A DNA stretch of 64,000 nucleotides from JANRIG01 sp033765235 (GTDB lineage: Bacteria > Bacteroidota > Bacteroidia > Cytophagales > UBA9547): assembly GCA_033765235.1 (NCBI GenBank), contig JANRIG010000023.1, positions 288,131-352,130 on the forward strand, read 5' to 3'. Below, one piece after another: positions 47,590 to 55,572 of the stretch. The position numbers were made by a program, and so were the translations under genes. The notes below the pieces were generated by a model, which had not been told where the DNA came from, ran no database searches, and saw only the letters and a list, made by a program, of their open reading frames with translations. Each line of letters opens with the position of its first letter. The first letter of the stretch is position 1.

Positions 47590-48915
47590 ATGAAAATTGC
47601 AGTTGTAGGCACCGGCTACGTAGGTCTTGTCACAGGTACATGCTTTGCAGAGGTAGGGATAGATGTGACATGTATAGACGTAGATGTAAAAAAAATAGAA
47701 AACCTCAAAAAAGGCATATTACCCATATATGAGCCCGGTTTGGAAGAAATGGTACAGCGCAATTATGAAAAAGGCAGATTGCACTTCTCTACTGATTTGC
47801 CACTCAGCATACAGTCATGCGAGGCCATATTTATAGCAGTGGGCACCCCCCCCGGCGAAGATGGAAGTGCAGACCTCAAATATGTGCTTGCAGTAGCACG
47901 AAGTATAGGACAAAATATCACAGAATACACCGTAGTGCTCACCAAAAGCACTGTGCCTGTAGGCACTGCTGATAAAGTAAAAGCAGAAATAGCCCTTGCG
48001 CTCAAGTCACGCAATGCAGATATACCCTTTGATGTAGCCTCAAATCCTGAGTTTCTCAAAGAGGGAGCTGCGGTAGACGATTTTTTAAAACCTGACAGAA
48101 TAGTGATAGGAGTAGAAAGTGAAAGAGCAGAAGAAATAATTAAAAGACTGTACAAACCCTTCTTACTCAACAGTCACCCTATATATTTCATGGATATTCG
48201 CTCATCTGAAATGACAAAATATGCAGCCAATGCCATGCTTGCTACTCGTATAAGTTTTATGAATGATATGGCAAACCTGTGCGAAAAGGTAGGTGCAGAT
48301 GTAAATAAGGTGAGGCAAGGCATAGGCTCAGATGCGCGTATAGGCAATAAATTTATTTACCCCGGCATAGGCTACGGAGGCTCATGCTTTCCCAAAGATG
48401 TAAAAGCACTCATCAATACCGCAAAACAATACGGCTACGAAATGCGAATATTGAACGCCGTAGAGCAGGTAAACGAACTTCAAAAATCGGTATTGTTTGA
48501 TAAATTGATGAAACATTATCGTAACGATATATCTGGCAGAATAATAGCACTTTGGGGGCTGTCATTCAAGCCAAAAACAGATGACATGCGCGAAGCACCA
48601 TCACTGGTGCTTATAGAAAAAATATTACAACACGGAGCCAAGGTAAAAGCCTATGACCCTATAGCCATGCACGAAGCACAAAAAATGTTGGGCGATAAAA
48701 TCACTTATTGCAAAGATGACTATGACACGCTCATAGATGCAGATGCTTTGCTGTTGGTCACAGAGTGGCCTGAGTTTAGAACCCCCAATTTCAACGTAAT
48801 GGCAAAGCTCATGAAATCTAAAGTCATATTTGACGGTCGAAATATATATGACAAAGCAGAAATGAAATCATTAGGTTTTGATTACTATTGCATAGGATTA
48901 AATACAGAAAATTAA
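47590..48915 (+). CDS. ugd: UDP-glucose 6-dehydrogenase
   Basis: 441 residues. NAD motif GTGYVGLVTGTCFA at 7-20, catalytic Cys266 in GYGGSCFPKD, and ALWGLSFKPKTDDMREAPS. It oxidises UDP-glucose to UDP-glucuronate. The next gene decarboxylates that product, making a two-step path. Found 202 bp after the preceding gene, in its own transcription unit. Confidence 0.97.
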   Translation: MKIAVVGTGYVGLVTGTCFAEVGIDVTCIDVDVKKIENLKKGILPIYEPGLEEMVQRNYEKGRLHFSTDLPLSIQSCEAIFIAVGTPPGEDGSADLKYVLAVARSIGQNITEYTVVLTKSTVPVGTADKVKAEIALALKSRNADIPFDVASNPEFLKEGAAVDDFLKPDRIVIGVESERAEEIIKRLYKPFLLNSHPIYFMDIRSSEMTKYAANAMLATRISFMNDMANLCEKVGADVNKVRQGIGSDARIGNKFIYPGIGYGGSCFPKDVKALINTAKQYGYEMRILNAVEQVNELQKSVLFDKLMKHYRNDISGRIIALWGLSFKPKTDDMREAPSLVLIEKILQHGAKVKAYDPIAMHEAQKMLGDKITYCKDDYDTLIDADALLLVTEWPEFRTPNFNVMAKLMKSKVIFDGRNIYDKAEMKSLGFDYYCIGLNTEN

Positions 48916-48927
48916 CAATATTGAATA

Positions 48928-49899
48928 ATGAAACAACGAGTACTTATTACCGGAGCTGCCGGTTTTTTAGGGTCGCACTTGTGTGATAGATTTATTAAAG
49001 ACGGTTACCATGTAATAGGCATGGACAATCTTATCACAGGTGATATGCGCAATATCGAGCATTTATTCAAATTGCCCGAATTTGAATTTTACCACCACGA
49101 TGTGTCCAAATATGTACATGTACCCGGCGATATTCATTATATTTTGCATTTTGCATCTCCTGCCAGCCCTATTGATTATTTAAAAATACCAATTCAAACG
49201 CTCAAAGTAGGCTCTTTAGGTACACACAATGTGTTAGGTCTTGCCAGAGCCAAAAAAGCACGAATGCTCATAGCTTCTACCTCAGAAGTATATGGCGACC
49301 CTACTGTACATCCGCAAACGGAGGACTATTGGGGCAATGTGAACCCTGTAGGACCTCGTGGCTGCTATGACGAGGCCAAAAGATTTCAGGAGGCCATCAC
49401 CATGGCATATCATCAAGTGCATGGAGTAGAAACACGTATTGTAAGAATATTCAACACCTATGGTCCGCGTATGAGGCTCAACGATGGCAGGGTGCTGCCT
49501 ACATTTATAGGTCAGGCACTCCGTGGCGAAGACCTTACCGCCTTTGGCGATGGCACACAAACCCGCTCATTTTGCTATGTAGATGATTTGGTAGAAGGTA
49601 TCACTCGCCTTCTTTTTAGTGATTATTCCCTTCCTGTAAATGTTGGCAACCCACAAGAAATTACTATAAAAGATTTTGCCGAAGAAATCATAAAACTTAC
49701 AGGTGCCAATACCAAAATCATATATAAACCATTGCCCAAAGATGACCCCAAACAACGCAGACCTGACATATCCTTAGCAAAAAAATTATTGAATTGGGAG
49801 CCCAAAATCACACGCGAACAAGGACTTAAGATTACTTACAAATATTTTAAATCACTGCCTGAGTACGATTTGACATTTAGGCAGTTTTCAAATAAATGA
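48928..49899 (+). CDS. uxs: UDP-glucuronate decarboxylase (UDP-xylose synthase), SDR family
   Basis: 323 residues. Extended SDR with [12 protein letters not shown] at 9-20, catalytic Tyr147 and Lys151 in YDEAK, and [20 protein letters not shown] and [18 protein letters not shown] are typical of UXS. It converts UDP-glucuronate from Ugd to UDP-xylose. Starts 12 bp after ugd. Other nucleotide-sugar epimerases share the fold, but the ugd pairing and motif favour UXS. Confidence 0.92.
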   Translation: MKQRVLITGAAGFLGSHLCDRFIKDGYHVIGMDNLITGDMRNIEHLFKLPEFEFYHHDVSKYVHVPGDIHYILHFASPASPIDYLKIPIQTLKVGSLGTHNVLGLARAKKARMLIASTSEVYGDPTVHPQTEDYWGNVNPVGPRGCYDEAKRFQEAITMAYHQVHGVETRIVRIFNTYGPRMRLNDGRVLPTFIGQALRGEDLTAFGDGTQTRSFCYVDDLVEGITRLLFSDYSLPVNVGNPQEITIKDFAEEIIKLTGANTKIIYKPLPKDDPKQRRPDISLAKKLLNWEPKITREQGLKITYKYFKSLPEYDLTFRQFSNK

Positions 49900-49980
49900 T
49901 AGATTGATAGAATGGAGCAGCATAGAATATTATTTAGCTTTATTTTTAACTTTATGACTGCCATTTGTGTTAACTAGAAT

Positions 49981-51075
49981 ATGAATATCACCGAAAATCA
50001 AATATTGCAAGCACTCAGCACCGTAGAAGACCCCGATCTGAAAAAAGATTTGGTGACTTTGGGTATGATTACCAATATCATCATCAATGACAATAATGTA
50101 TCTTTTACTGTAGTGCTTACTACACCCGCTTGCCCACTCAAAGAACTTATCAAGCAAAACTGTATCAGTGCCATACATGAGCATATATCCTCTGACATAG
50201 AGGTGACAGTAAATCTCACAGCCACAGTCACTTCAGGGCGCAATGGATCTCCAATTTTGCCACATGTCAAGAATATCATTGCAGTGGCGTCGGGCAAAGG
50301 AGGGGTAGGCAAATCTACAGTCACTACTCATCTGGCCATAGCTTTGGCTCAAGCAGGGTCCAAAGTAGGTCTTATAGATGCAGACATATACGGCCCTTCT
50401 ATTCCTGTAATGTTTGGCATAGAGCATGAAAAGCCTCTCATGCAAACCATAGATGGTAAAGATTATATAGTACCTATCCAGAAATTTGGGGTTAAACTTA
50501 TGTCTATTGGCTTGCTTGTATCACCTCAAAATGCGGTGGTGTGGAGAGGACCTATGGCAAGCTCGGCATTGAGGCAATTTATTACAGATGTACTTTGGAA
50601 TGAGCTTGATTATCTATTCATAGATTTGCCTCCTGGCACTGGAGATATACATCTTACATTGGTACAAACAGTGCCTGTCACAGGTGCTGTCATAGTCACT
50701 ACACCCCAAAAAGTATCTGTAGCAGATGCTCAAAAAGGGCTATCAATGTTTACCCAACCTCAAATAAATGTACCTGTATTGGGAGTGGTAGAAAACATGT
50801 CATACTTCATACCCGAGGAACTACCAGATAATAAATATTACATTTTTGGTAAAGATGGGGGCAAAAAACTTGCATCAGATAATAATGTCCCCTTTTTAGG
50901 ACAAATACCATTGGTACAAAGCATAAGACAAGCTGCCGACGAAGGGCACCAATTAATTAATCAAAATGATAAAATATTTATAGAATTTAATATATTAGCG
51001 CAAGAAGTGGCTCGCCAAGTGGCTCTGCGCAATGCCACTATTGAAAAAACGAATAAAGTAGAAATAAAAGTATAA
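49981..51075 (+). CDS. Mrp/ApbC (NBP35-type) Fe-S cluster carrier ATPase
   Basis: 364 residues. An N-terminal MIP18/DUF59 domain (about 5-85, with TTPACPLKELI) precedes the ATPase with deviant Walker A SGKGGVGKST (104-113), DADIYGPSIPVMFG, and IDLPPGTGD. In canonical Mrp the region after VVENMSYF has CPxC for a bridging [4Fe-4S]; here it reads IPEELPDN with no cysteine. It forms an operon with a NifU-C-type protein 10 bp downstream, so a role in Fe-S carriage is still likely. Confidence 0.92.
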   Translation: MNITENQILQALSTVEDPDLKKDLVTLGMITNIIINDNNVSFTVVLTTPACPLKELIKQNCISAIHEHISSDIEVTVNLTATVTSGRNGSPILPHVKNIIAVASGKGGVGKSTVTTHLAIALAQAGSKVGLIDADIYGPSIPVMFGIEHEKPLMQTIDGKDYIVPIQKFGVKLMSIGLLVSPQNAVVWRGPMASSALRQFITDVLWNELDYLFIDLPPGTGDIHLTLVQTVPVTGAVIVTTPQKVSVADAQKGLSMFTQPQINVPVLGVVENMSYFIPEELPDNKYYIFGKDGGKKLASDNNVPFLGQIPLVQSIRQAADEGHQLINQNDKIFIEFNILAQEVARQVALRNATIEKTNKVEIKV

Positions 51076-51085
51076 AACATTATAT

Positions 51086-51319
51086 ATGGGAATTGCAGAA
51101 AAAGTGGATTTGGCATTGAATAACATCCGTCCATATCTGGAAGCAGATGGAGGCAATGTAAAAGTACTTGAAGTGACCGGAGATATGATAGTAAAACTTG
51201 AGCTGGAGGGCAACTGTGTCACTTGCCCTATGTCTGTAATGACCATGAAAGCTGGTATTGAAGATACTATCAAAAAAGCATTTCCGGAGATAAAATCTGT
51301 AGAGGCGGTGAATGTATAA
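51086..51319 (+). CDS. NifU-like C-terminal domain protein (Nfu)
   Basis: 77 residues. The cluster-binding CVTC (Cys44, Cys47) lies in EGNCVTCPMSVMTMKAGIE, and RPYLEADGGNVKVLEV is the family N-terminal signature. Nfu domains bind a [4Fe-4S] cluster across a dimer and deliver it to targets. It follows the Mrp-like gene directly, and together they form an Fe-S trafficking module. Confidence 0.95.
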   Translation: MGIAEKVDLALNNIRPYLEADGGNVKVLEVTGDMIVKLELEGNCVTCPMSVMTMKAGIEDTIKKAFPEIKSVEAVNV

Positions 51320-51331
51320 TACAATTATTCC

Positions 51332-51355
51332 ATATCATAAATTATTATATGATAT
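51332..51355. terminator. Possible terminator hairpin between convergent genes
   Basis: ATATCATA (51332-51339) pairs perfectly with TATGATAT (51348-51355) over an 8-nt loop, between the convergent nfu and dehydrogenase genes. No strong T run, so termination is uncertain. Confidence 0.35.
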
Positions 51356-51379
51356 CCTGAAAACAAGTGTATTACCCAT

Positions 51380-52672
51380 CTACAAGCTCCAGTAAGTTAA
51401 TTTCTTAATCTTACCTCGGTATATCCCTTTCACATCTATCAGTATGGATTTTTCTAAGGTAATATTGGCAAAATATGCCTCATCAAGCCCAATGTATTGG
51501 CTGTGTGCTACTGCTAATATCACCGCAGAGTAGCCTTTGTCGGGCTCAGCTTGCAACGATAATCCATATTCCTCCCAAAACTCGTGAGGGTCTGCCATAG
51601 CATCTACTATATCTACCTCTATATGATATGCTTTAAGCTCTTGTATGAGGTCTACCACTTTAGAGTTTCTTATATCTTTCACATTTTCTTTGAATGTAGC
51701 ACCCAATACTAAAACCTTACTTTTAAGTATCTCAATGTTGTTTGATATCATGAGCTGTATGGTGCGCTTGGCAATGTATGGACCCATACCATCGTTTATC
51801 TCTCTGCCACTAAGTATTACTTTTGGGAAGTGACCCATATGGTTGGCTTTGAAAGTGAGGTAATAGGGATCTACACCTATACAATGCCCGCCTACTAAAC
51901 CCGGATAAAATTTTAAAAAATTCCATTTTGTACCTGCTGCCTCAAGCACTTCATATGTATTGATATGAAGCTTGTCAAATATCATAGACAGCTCATTCAT
52001 CAGAGCTATATTGAGGTCACGTTGGGTATTCTCTATCACTTTGGCTGCCTCCGCCACTTTTATGCTTGAGGCTCTGTGCACCCCTGCATTCACTACCAAC
52101 TCATATACTTTGCCAATTTGCGCCAATGCATCTTCATCGCAACCTGATACTACTTTTACCACATTATGCAAGGTATGTACTTTATCGCCCGGATTTATTC
52201 GCTCGGGCGAATACCCCGACTTGAAATCAGTGATGTGCTTTAAACCTGATATTTTTTCGAGCAGTGGTATGCATTTTTCTTCAGTACATCCCGGATATAC
52301 AGTGGACTCAAATACTACGTAATCACCTTTTTTCAAATTAGAGGCTACCATTTCTGTGGCAGACATAAGTGCTTTGAGGTCAGGCTGGTTATATTCATCT
52401 ATAGGCGTAGGTACAGCTATGATAAAAAAATTGACATTGGCTAATAGTTTAGCTTCGTGTGTAAATGTCAATGAGTTGCTTACTTCCTTATCTATTTCTT
52501 GCTCGCCGGAGGGGTCATATCCGTCTTGCAAAGATTTTATTCTCTTTTGGTTAATGTCAAATCCTACTACATTCACATATTTGGCAAATGCCAATGCCAA
52601 AGGCAATCCTACGTATCCGAGTCCTATCACAGCAAGGGAGCCGTGCTTTTCTATAAGTGATTGGTATATCAT
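51380..52672 (-). CDS. Nucleotide-sugar dehydrogenase (UDP-HexNAc 6-dehydrogenase type)
   Basis: 430 residues. NAD fold IGLGYVGLPLALAFAK, middle NTQRDLNIALMNELSMIF, catalytic Cys in GGHCIGVDPYYLT, and VLGATFKENVKDIRNSK. These are features of the WecC/WbpA/TviB group, which oxidises UDP-GlcNAc, UDP-ManNAc or UDP-GalNAc to uronates for capsule or O-antigen. It sits near ugd-uxs but is on the other strand. Exact substrate unknown. Confidence 0.9.
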   Translation of the reverse strand: MIYQSLIEKHGSLAVIGLGYVGLPLALAFAKYVNVVGFDINQKRIKSLQDGYDPSGEQEIDKEVSNSLTFTHEAKLLANVNFFIIAVPTPIDEYNQPDLKALMSATEMVASNLKKGDYVVFESTVYPGCTEEKCIPLLEKISGLKHITDFKSGYSPERINPGDKVHTLHNVVKVVSGCDEDALAQIGKVYELVVNAGVHRASSIKVAEAAKVIENTQRDLNIALMNELSMIFDKLHINTYEVLEAAGTKWNFLKFYPGLVGGHCIGVDPYYLTFKANHMGHFPKVILSGREINDGMGPYIAKRTIQLMISNNIEILKSKVLVLGATFKENVKDIRNSKVVDLIQELKAYHIEVDIVDAMADPHEFWEEYGLSLQAEPDKGYSAVILAVAHSQYIGLDEAYFANITLEKSILIDVKGIYRGKIKKLTYWSL

Positions 52673-52808
52673 TTAAGGGACAAAAATATTAAAAAAAATA
52701 GAATTGATAGATTTATATATGTAGCCAAAATCAAAAAACTAATAAAGCTCAAAGCAGATGTGTGAGACGTATGAGTTAGTGAGTAACTGAATTAGTAAGA
52801 TTGCGATT

Positions 52809-52828
52809 GAGTGAATTAAATCTTCAAT
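52809..52828. repeat. 20-bp direct repeat, copy 1
   Basis: GAGTGAATTAAATCTTCAAT appears here and again at 53238-53257. The two copies flank the small membrane-protein gene pair. In the 209 bp between the dehydrogenase and the small gene (52673-52881) nothing else is recognised. Confidence 0.75.
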
Positions 52829-52881
52829 CTTAAAATGTAAAATTTTCACTTTTAATTGTACCCTTTGCTCTTATTCCCTGC

Positions 52882-52983
52882 TTATTGAATAGTAGATTTT
52901 TTGCTTTCACTTATGTTATAAACCCATATTAGAGTAATAATACCTATTATTGCAATCCCTACATATATATATCCTAATATCAT
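52882..52983 (-). CDS. Very small membrane protein (33 aa)
   Basis: 33 residues, ATG at 52983, stop at 52882-52884. It is nearly all one hydrophobic membrane helix (VGIAIIGIITLIWVYN) with a short polar C-terminal tail. It begins 2 nt after the stop of the 66-aa-class gene upstream, so the two are probably translationally coupled. No domain is recognised; small size lowers certainty, but the tight spacing and membrane helix argue against chance. Confidence 0.55.
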   Translation of the reverse strand: MILGYIYVGIAIIGIITLIWVYNISESKKSTIQ

Positions 52984-52985
52984 AG

Positions 52986-53171
52986 CTATAGTTTTAATAA
53001 TTTAAGTCCTGCCAATAAAAAAGAAAGCGTGCCTACCAAACCACCTGTGAGTATAAGTACTTTTTCAAAATTATTAGTATCCATTAATTTAATAAGAAAC
53101 ACTCCCGCAAAAATAAATTTAGATATATCCATTAAATATTTCCCTAATTCTTCTCTTTGTTTGACATTCAT
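52986..53171 (-). CDS. Small membrane protein (61 aa), DUF6722-like
   Basis: 61 residues from the ATG at 53171; a TTG at 53186 is five codons earlier. It has a charged amphipathic N-terminus (KQREELGKYLMDISK) and two membrane helices (about 14-33 and 38-58). The GKYLMDISKFIFAGVF segment resembles small Bacteroidota membrane proteins of the DUF6722 type from memory, which could not be checked. A 33-aa membrane gene follows after 2 nt. Function unknown. Confidence 0.65.
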   Translation of the reverse strand: MNVKQREELGKYLMDISKFIFAGVFLIKLMDTNNFEKVLILTGGLVGTLSFLLAGLKLLKL

Positions 53172-53237
53172 ATACAAAGGTAACAAAAATTATAGAAACA
53201 TTCAGTGACTTGGCCGGTAAAATTGTGAGATGTGAGT

Positions 53238-53257
53238 GAGTGAATTAAATCTTCAAT
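53238..53257. repeat. 20-bp direct repeat, copy 2
   Basis: Second copy of GAGTGAATTAAATCTTCAAT, 429 bp from the first, in the same orientation. The surrounding sequence is also partly similar (TTTACATTTTACCC here versus TTTTAATTGTACCC), so the true duplicated unit may be longer and degraded. Confidence 0.75.
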
Positions 53258-53284
53258 TTATAATTTGCCCTTTACATTTTACCC

Positions 53285-53374
53285 TTACACCAGTACCAGT
53301 TTGCTGTGGTAAGTGTCTGTGAAAGAGGTGACCTGCACAGTGTATATGCCGCAGGCAGGCTGGAGATTATTTTT
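53285..53374 (-). pseudogene. Remnant of a T9SS C-terminal sorting domain
   Basis: The reverse strand reads NNLQPACGIYTVQVTSFTDT, then YHSKLVLV and a stop at 53285-53287. This is the last beta strands of a type A sorting domain (GIYxVxV ... KLVLV). The frame continues to 53437 but upstream sequence is repeat-derived (53372-53429) and there is no start. A gene carrying a T9SS cargo C-terminus appears to have been lost, leaving only its end. Confidence 0.7.
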
Positions 53375-53398
53375 GACAACTTTCAAAAAGTTTTCAAA
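53372..53398. repeat. Interspersed stem-loop repeat, degenerate copy
   Basis: TTTGACAACT TTCAAAA AGTTTTCAAA forms a 10-bp stem with one mismatch. The same element, with a perfect stem, is at 57634-57660. The pair differs at only two positions (53382 and 53393). Confidence 0.75.
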
Positions 53399-53405
53399 TA
53401 ATTGT

Positions 53406-53429
53406 CGTGCCTCGCACTCGCAATGGCGA
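53406..53429. repeat. Degenerate arm of the Bacteroidota palindromic repeat
   Basis: CGTGCCTCGC then ACTC then GCAATGGCGA. Without the four inserted bases it resembles the arm CGTGCCTCGCAATGACG of a palindromic intergenic repeat known in many bacteria. Nothing else is seen in 53187-53481 apart from the items listed there. Confidence 0.5.
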
Positions 53430-53481
53430 TAAAAAGATTAATTCTTAAATCAACATTGATCACAGAAATTGCTTATCTCTA

Positions 53482-55566
53482 TCACTCTACTATCAGCAGA
53501 GCTTGCATTGTGGCATAGTGCCCGGGGTAGGTACATACTATGGTGTACTCACCGGGAGTAGCAGGTGCTACAAAGTATATACTCTCGTTGCTGCCCGGAC
53601 CTACCAACTTGGTATGATACAGTACATCAGCAGAAGCAGGCACATAGTGCATTTTAGGACCTTCTAGTCCCATGTTATTAGAAATTTCGCCTATTACATC
53701 CCCTTTGCCAGGGTTCACTATTACTACGTTGTGCAGCATGTCGTCTGTGTTGGTAAATGTAAGTTTTATTTTTTGCTTAGCTTTTACTTTTATTTTGTCT
53801 TGGTCATAATATAATAATCCGGGTTTGGTACCTAGCAAAATTGTCTTGTCTGCTTTGCCTACCCATGTTGCCGGCATGGTGGTTTGATTTTTTGCAGAAC
53901 TGTTGGCCTTTGCAGGTTTAGCAGGTTGGGCAACAGGTTTTTCTGCTTTGGCAGGTTGTTTCATGTCGCCCATACTATGACCTGCATGTGCCATAGCTGC
54001 CGTCACTTGTACTTTGTCGCCGTCGGGTATCACATTGAGGGTGTAGTATGCAGCATTGTGCAAGAGTGGTTCATCGCTTACAGAGGTTATGTTTTGAAGT
54101 TTTATTTCATGAATATATCCTTCTGATAGTTTATTTACCACTATTCTCACGGTTTTATTATCTGATGCAAGTACGGCGGCTTGCACTTTGCGTATAGTAT
54201 CTCTGATAATTGGGCTGCCATAGTTAGGGTGGTACAAATATGTAAATGAGGTTACTTTATAATTATTAATATTTTCTGCTGATTTTTTTACAGGTTTTAT
54301 AAATTCTATTTCAAAGCCGTCAGGTTTTGCTTTTACAGTTTTCATTTCAAAAGGTATATCGCCAGTCCACACCAATTTTTGCAAAGAGAATGGCTTACCA
54401 CCCGATGATTCCCAACCTCTGCCTGTACCTCCTATGTACATATCGTTTTGCTTGCCCCACGCCATTCTCAGTACCCCTGAGGCAAATCCTTTTTTGAAAT
54501 CAAAAGCAGCCCCTTGATACACTCCTTTTACTTTTTCAAGATATAGCCTCATGATTTTGCTTTGGGCTTGGTCACCTATAAATATTTGATTATCAAAAAA
54601 TGGTGCAAATTCTATATCTGAATTATTTTGCAACATATCAGAAGTAGATTGCCCCATGACTGAGTGAGGAAGTGTAATGGCTTGTGGTTTTATGGCTTTA
54701 TTTTTTTTTGAAAGTTCATAAAGAGTTGCCTTTTTTCTTTTCAGTTCGCTAAGTTCTGCTACTTCCATGTAGTTTTTGTCAAATTCAAGCATTGTAGCTA
54801 TATCATTAATGGTAAGTTTCACAGGATTGTCGGGTAGCGATGCCCATACCAAGCTGGCAGGGTTACCTACAAAGTTTCCACGCTCTATGTGTGTGATGCC
54901 TCCTGAACCCACCCAATCGCCTTGGTTTTCAGAATAAAAATAATCGTTGTTTTCATGTACATAAATACCGCAAGGCGACCTTAAGCCTGATGCCACAGGG
55001 GTGATTTTGCCATCGGGCGATATTTTGAGCATAAAACCTCTATAGGGCACATAGCTACGTGCCAGCCACCATTTAGACGGGTCAAAACCAATGTTGGTAG
55101 TGATAATGAAGTTGCCATCTTTGTCTATTTTAGGACCAAATGAAAACTCATGATAGTTGCCTGATAGGGGCCATGAGGCTACCACTTCAAATGCATCTGC
55201 TTTGCCGTTGTGGTCATAGTCTATTAGTCGTGTGAGTTCGCCACGTTGTGCGCAGTATAGTAATCCGTCTTTATAGGCAAGTCCTAATATTTCGTGAAGT
55301 CCTTCGGCATATTTGGTATAGCGCGGCGGATTATTATTGATTAATGATGGATTTTCTACTAACCATACTTCACCTCTGCGGGTGCTTACTGCAAGTTTGC
55401 CATCGGGCATTGATACCAAACCGCCTACCTCCATGATGATTTCCGGAGGCATAGGGAGTGTGACTATTTTATAATAATCGTCCTCAGTCTTTGTTTGTGC
55501 AAATGATGCAAATACTATGGTTAGTATTATACAAATAGTGGAAAATGATTTACAGATATTATTCAT
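53482..55566 (-). CDS. Secreted propeller protein with C-terminal cupredoxin (blue-copper) domain
   Basis: 694 residues with a signal peptide (ICIILTIVFASFAQ). The N-terminal propeller (about 30-400) resembles glucose/sorbosone-dehydrogenase or membrane-bound-dehydrogenase proteins, with GGLVSMPDGKLAVSTRRGEV and SGLRSPCGIYVHE. An Ala/Pro/Lys linker leads to a plastocyanin-like domain with His612 (MLHNVVIV), Cys678, His683 and Met687 (CTYPGHYATM), a complete type 1 copper site. It would pass electrons from sugar oxidation to the respiratory chain or to another copper protein. The DUF1080/PA14 gene is 6 bp upstream in the same operon. Confidence 0.9.
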   Translation of the reverse strand: MNNICKSFSTICIILTIVFASFAQTKTEDDYYKIVTLPMPPEIIMEVGGLVSMPDGKLAVSTRRGEVWLVENPSLINNNPPRYTKYAEGLHEILGLAYKDGLLYCAQRGELTRLIDYDHNGKADAFEVVASWPLSGNYHEFSFGPKIDKDGNFIITTNIGFDPSKWWLARSYVPYRGFMLKISPDGKITPVASGLRSPCGIYVHENNDYFYSENQGDWVGSGGITHIERGNFVGNPASLVWASLPDNPVKLTINDIATMLEFDKNYMEVAELSELKRKKATLYELSKKNKAIKPQAITLPHSVMGQSTSDMLQNNSDIEFAPFFDNQIFIGDQAQSKIMRLYLEKVKGVYQGAAFDFKKGFASGVLRMAWGKQNDMYIGGTGRGWESSGGKPFSLQKLVWTGDIPFEMKTVKAKPDGFEIEFIKPVKKSAENINNYKVTSFTYLYHPNYGSPIIRDTIRKVQAAVLASDNKTVRIVVNKLSEGYIHEIKLQNITSVSDEPLLHNAAYYTLNVIPDGDKVQVTAAMAHAGHSMGDMKQPAKAEKPVAQPAKPAKANSSAKNQTTMPATWVGKADKTILLGTKPGLLYYDQDKIKVKAKQKIKLTFTNTDDMLHNVVIVNPGKGDVIGEISNNMGLEGPKMHYVPASADVLYHTKLVGPGSNESIYFVAPATPGEYTIVCTYPGHYATMQALLIVE

Positions 55567-55572
55567 AAATAG

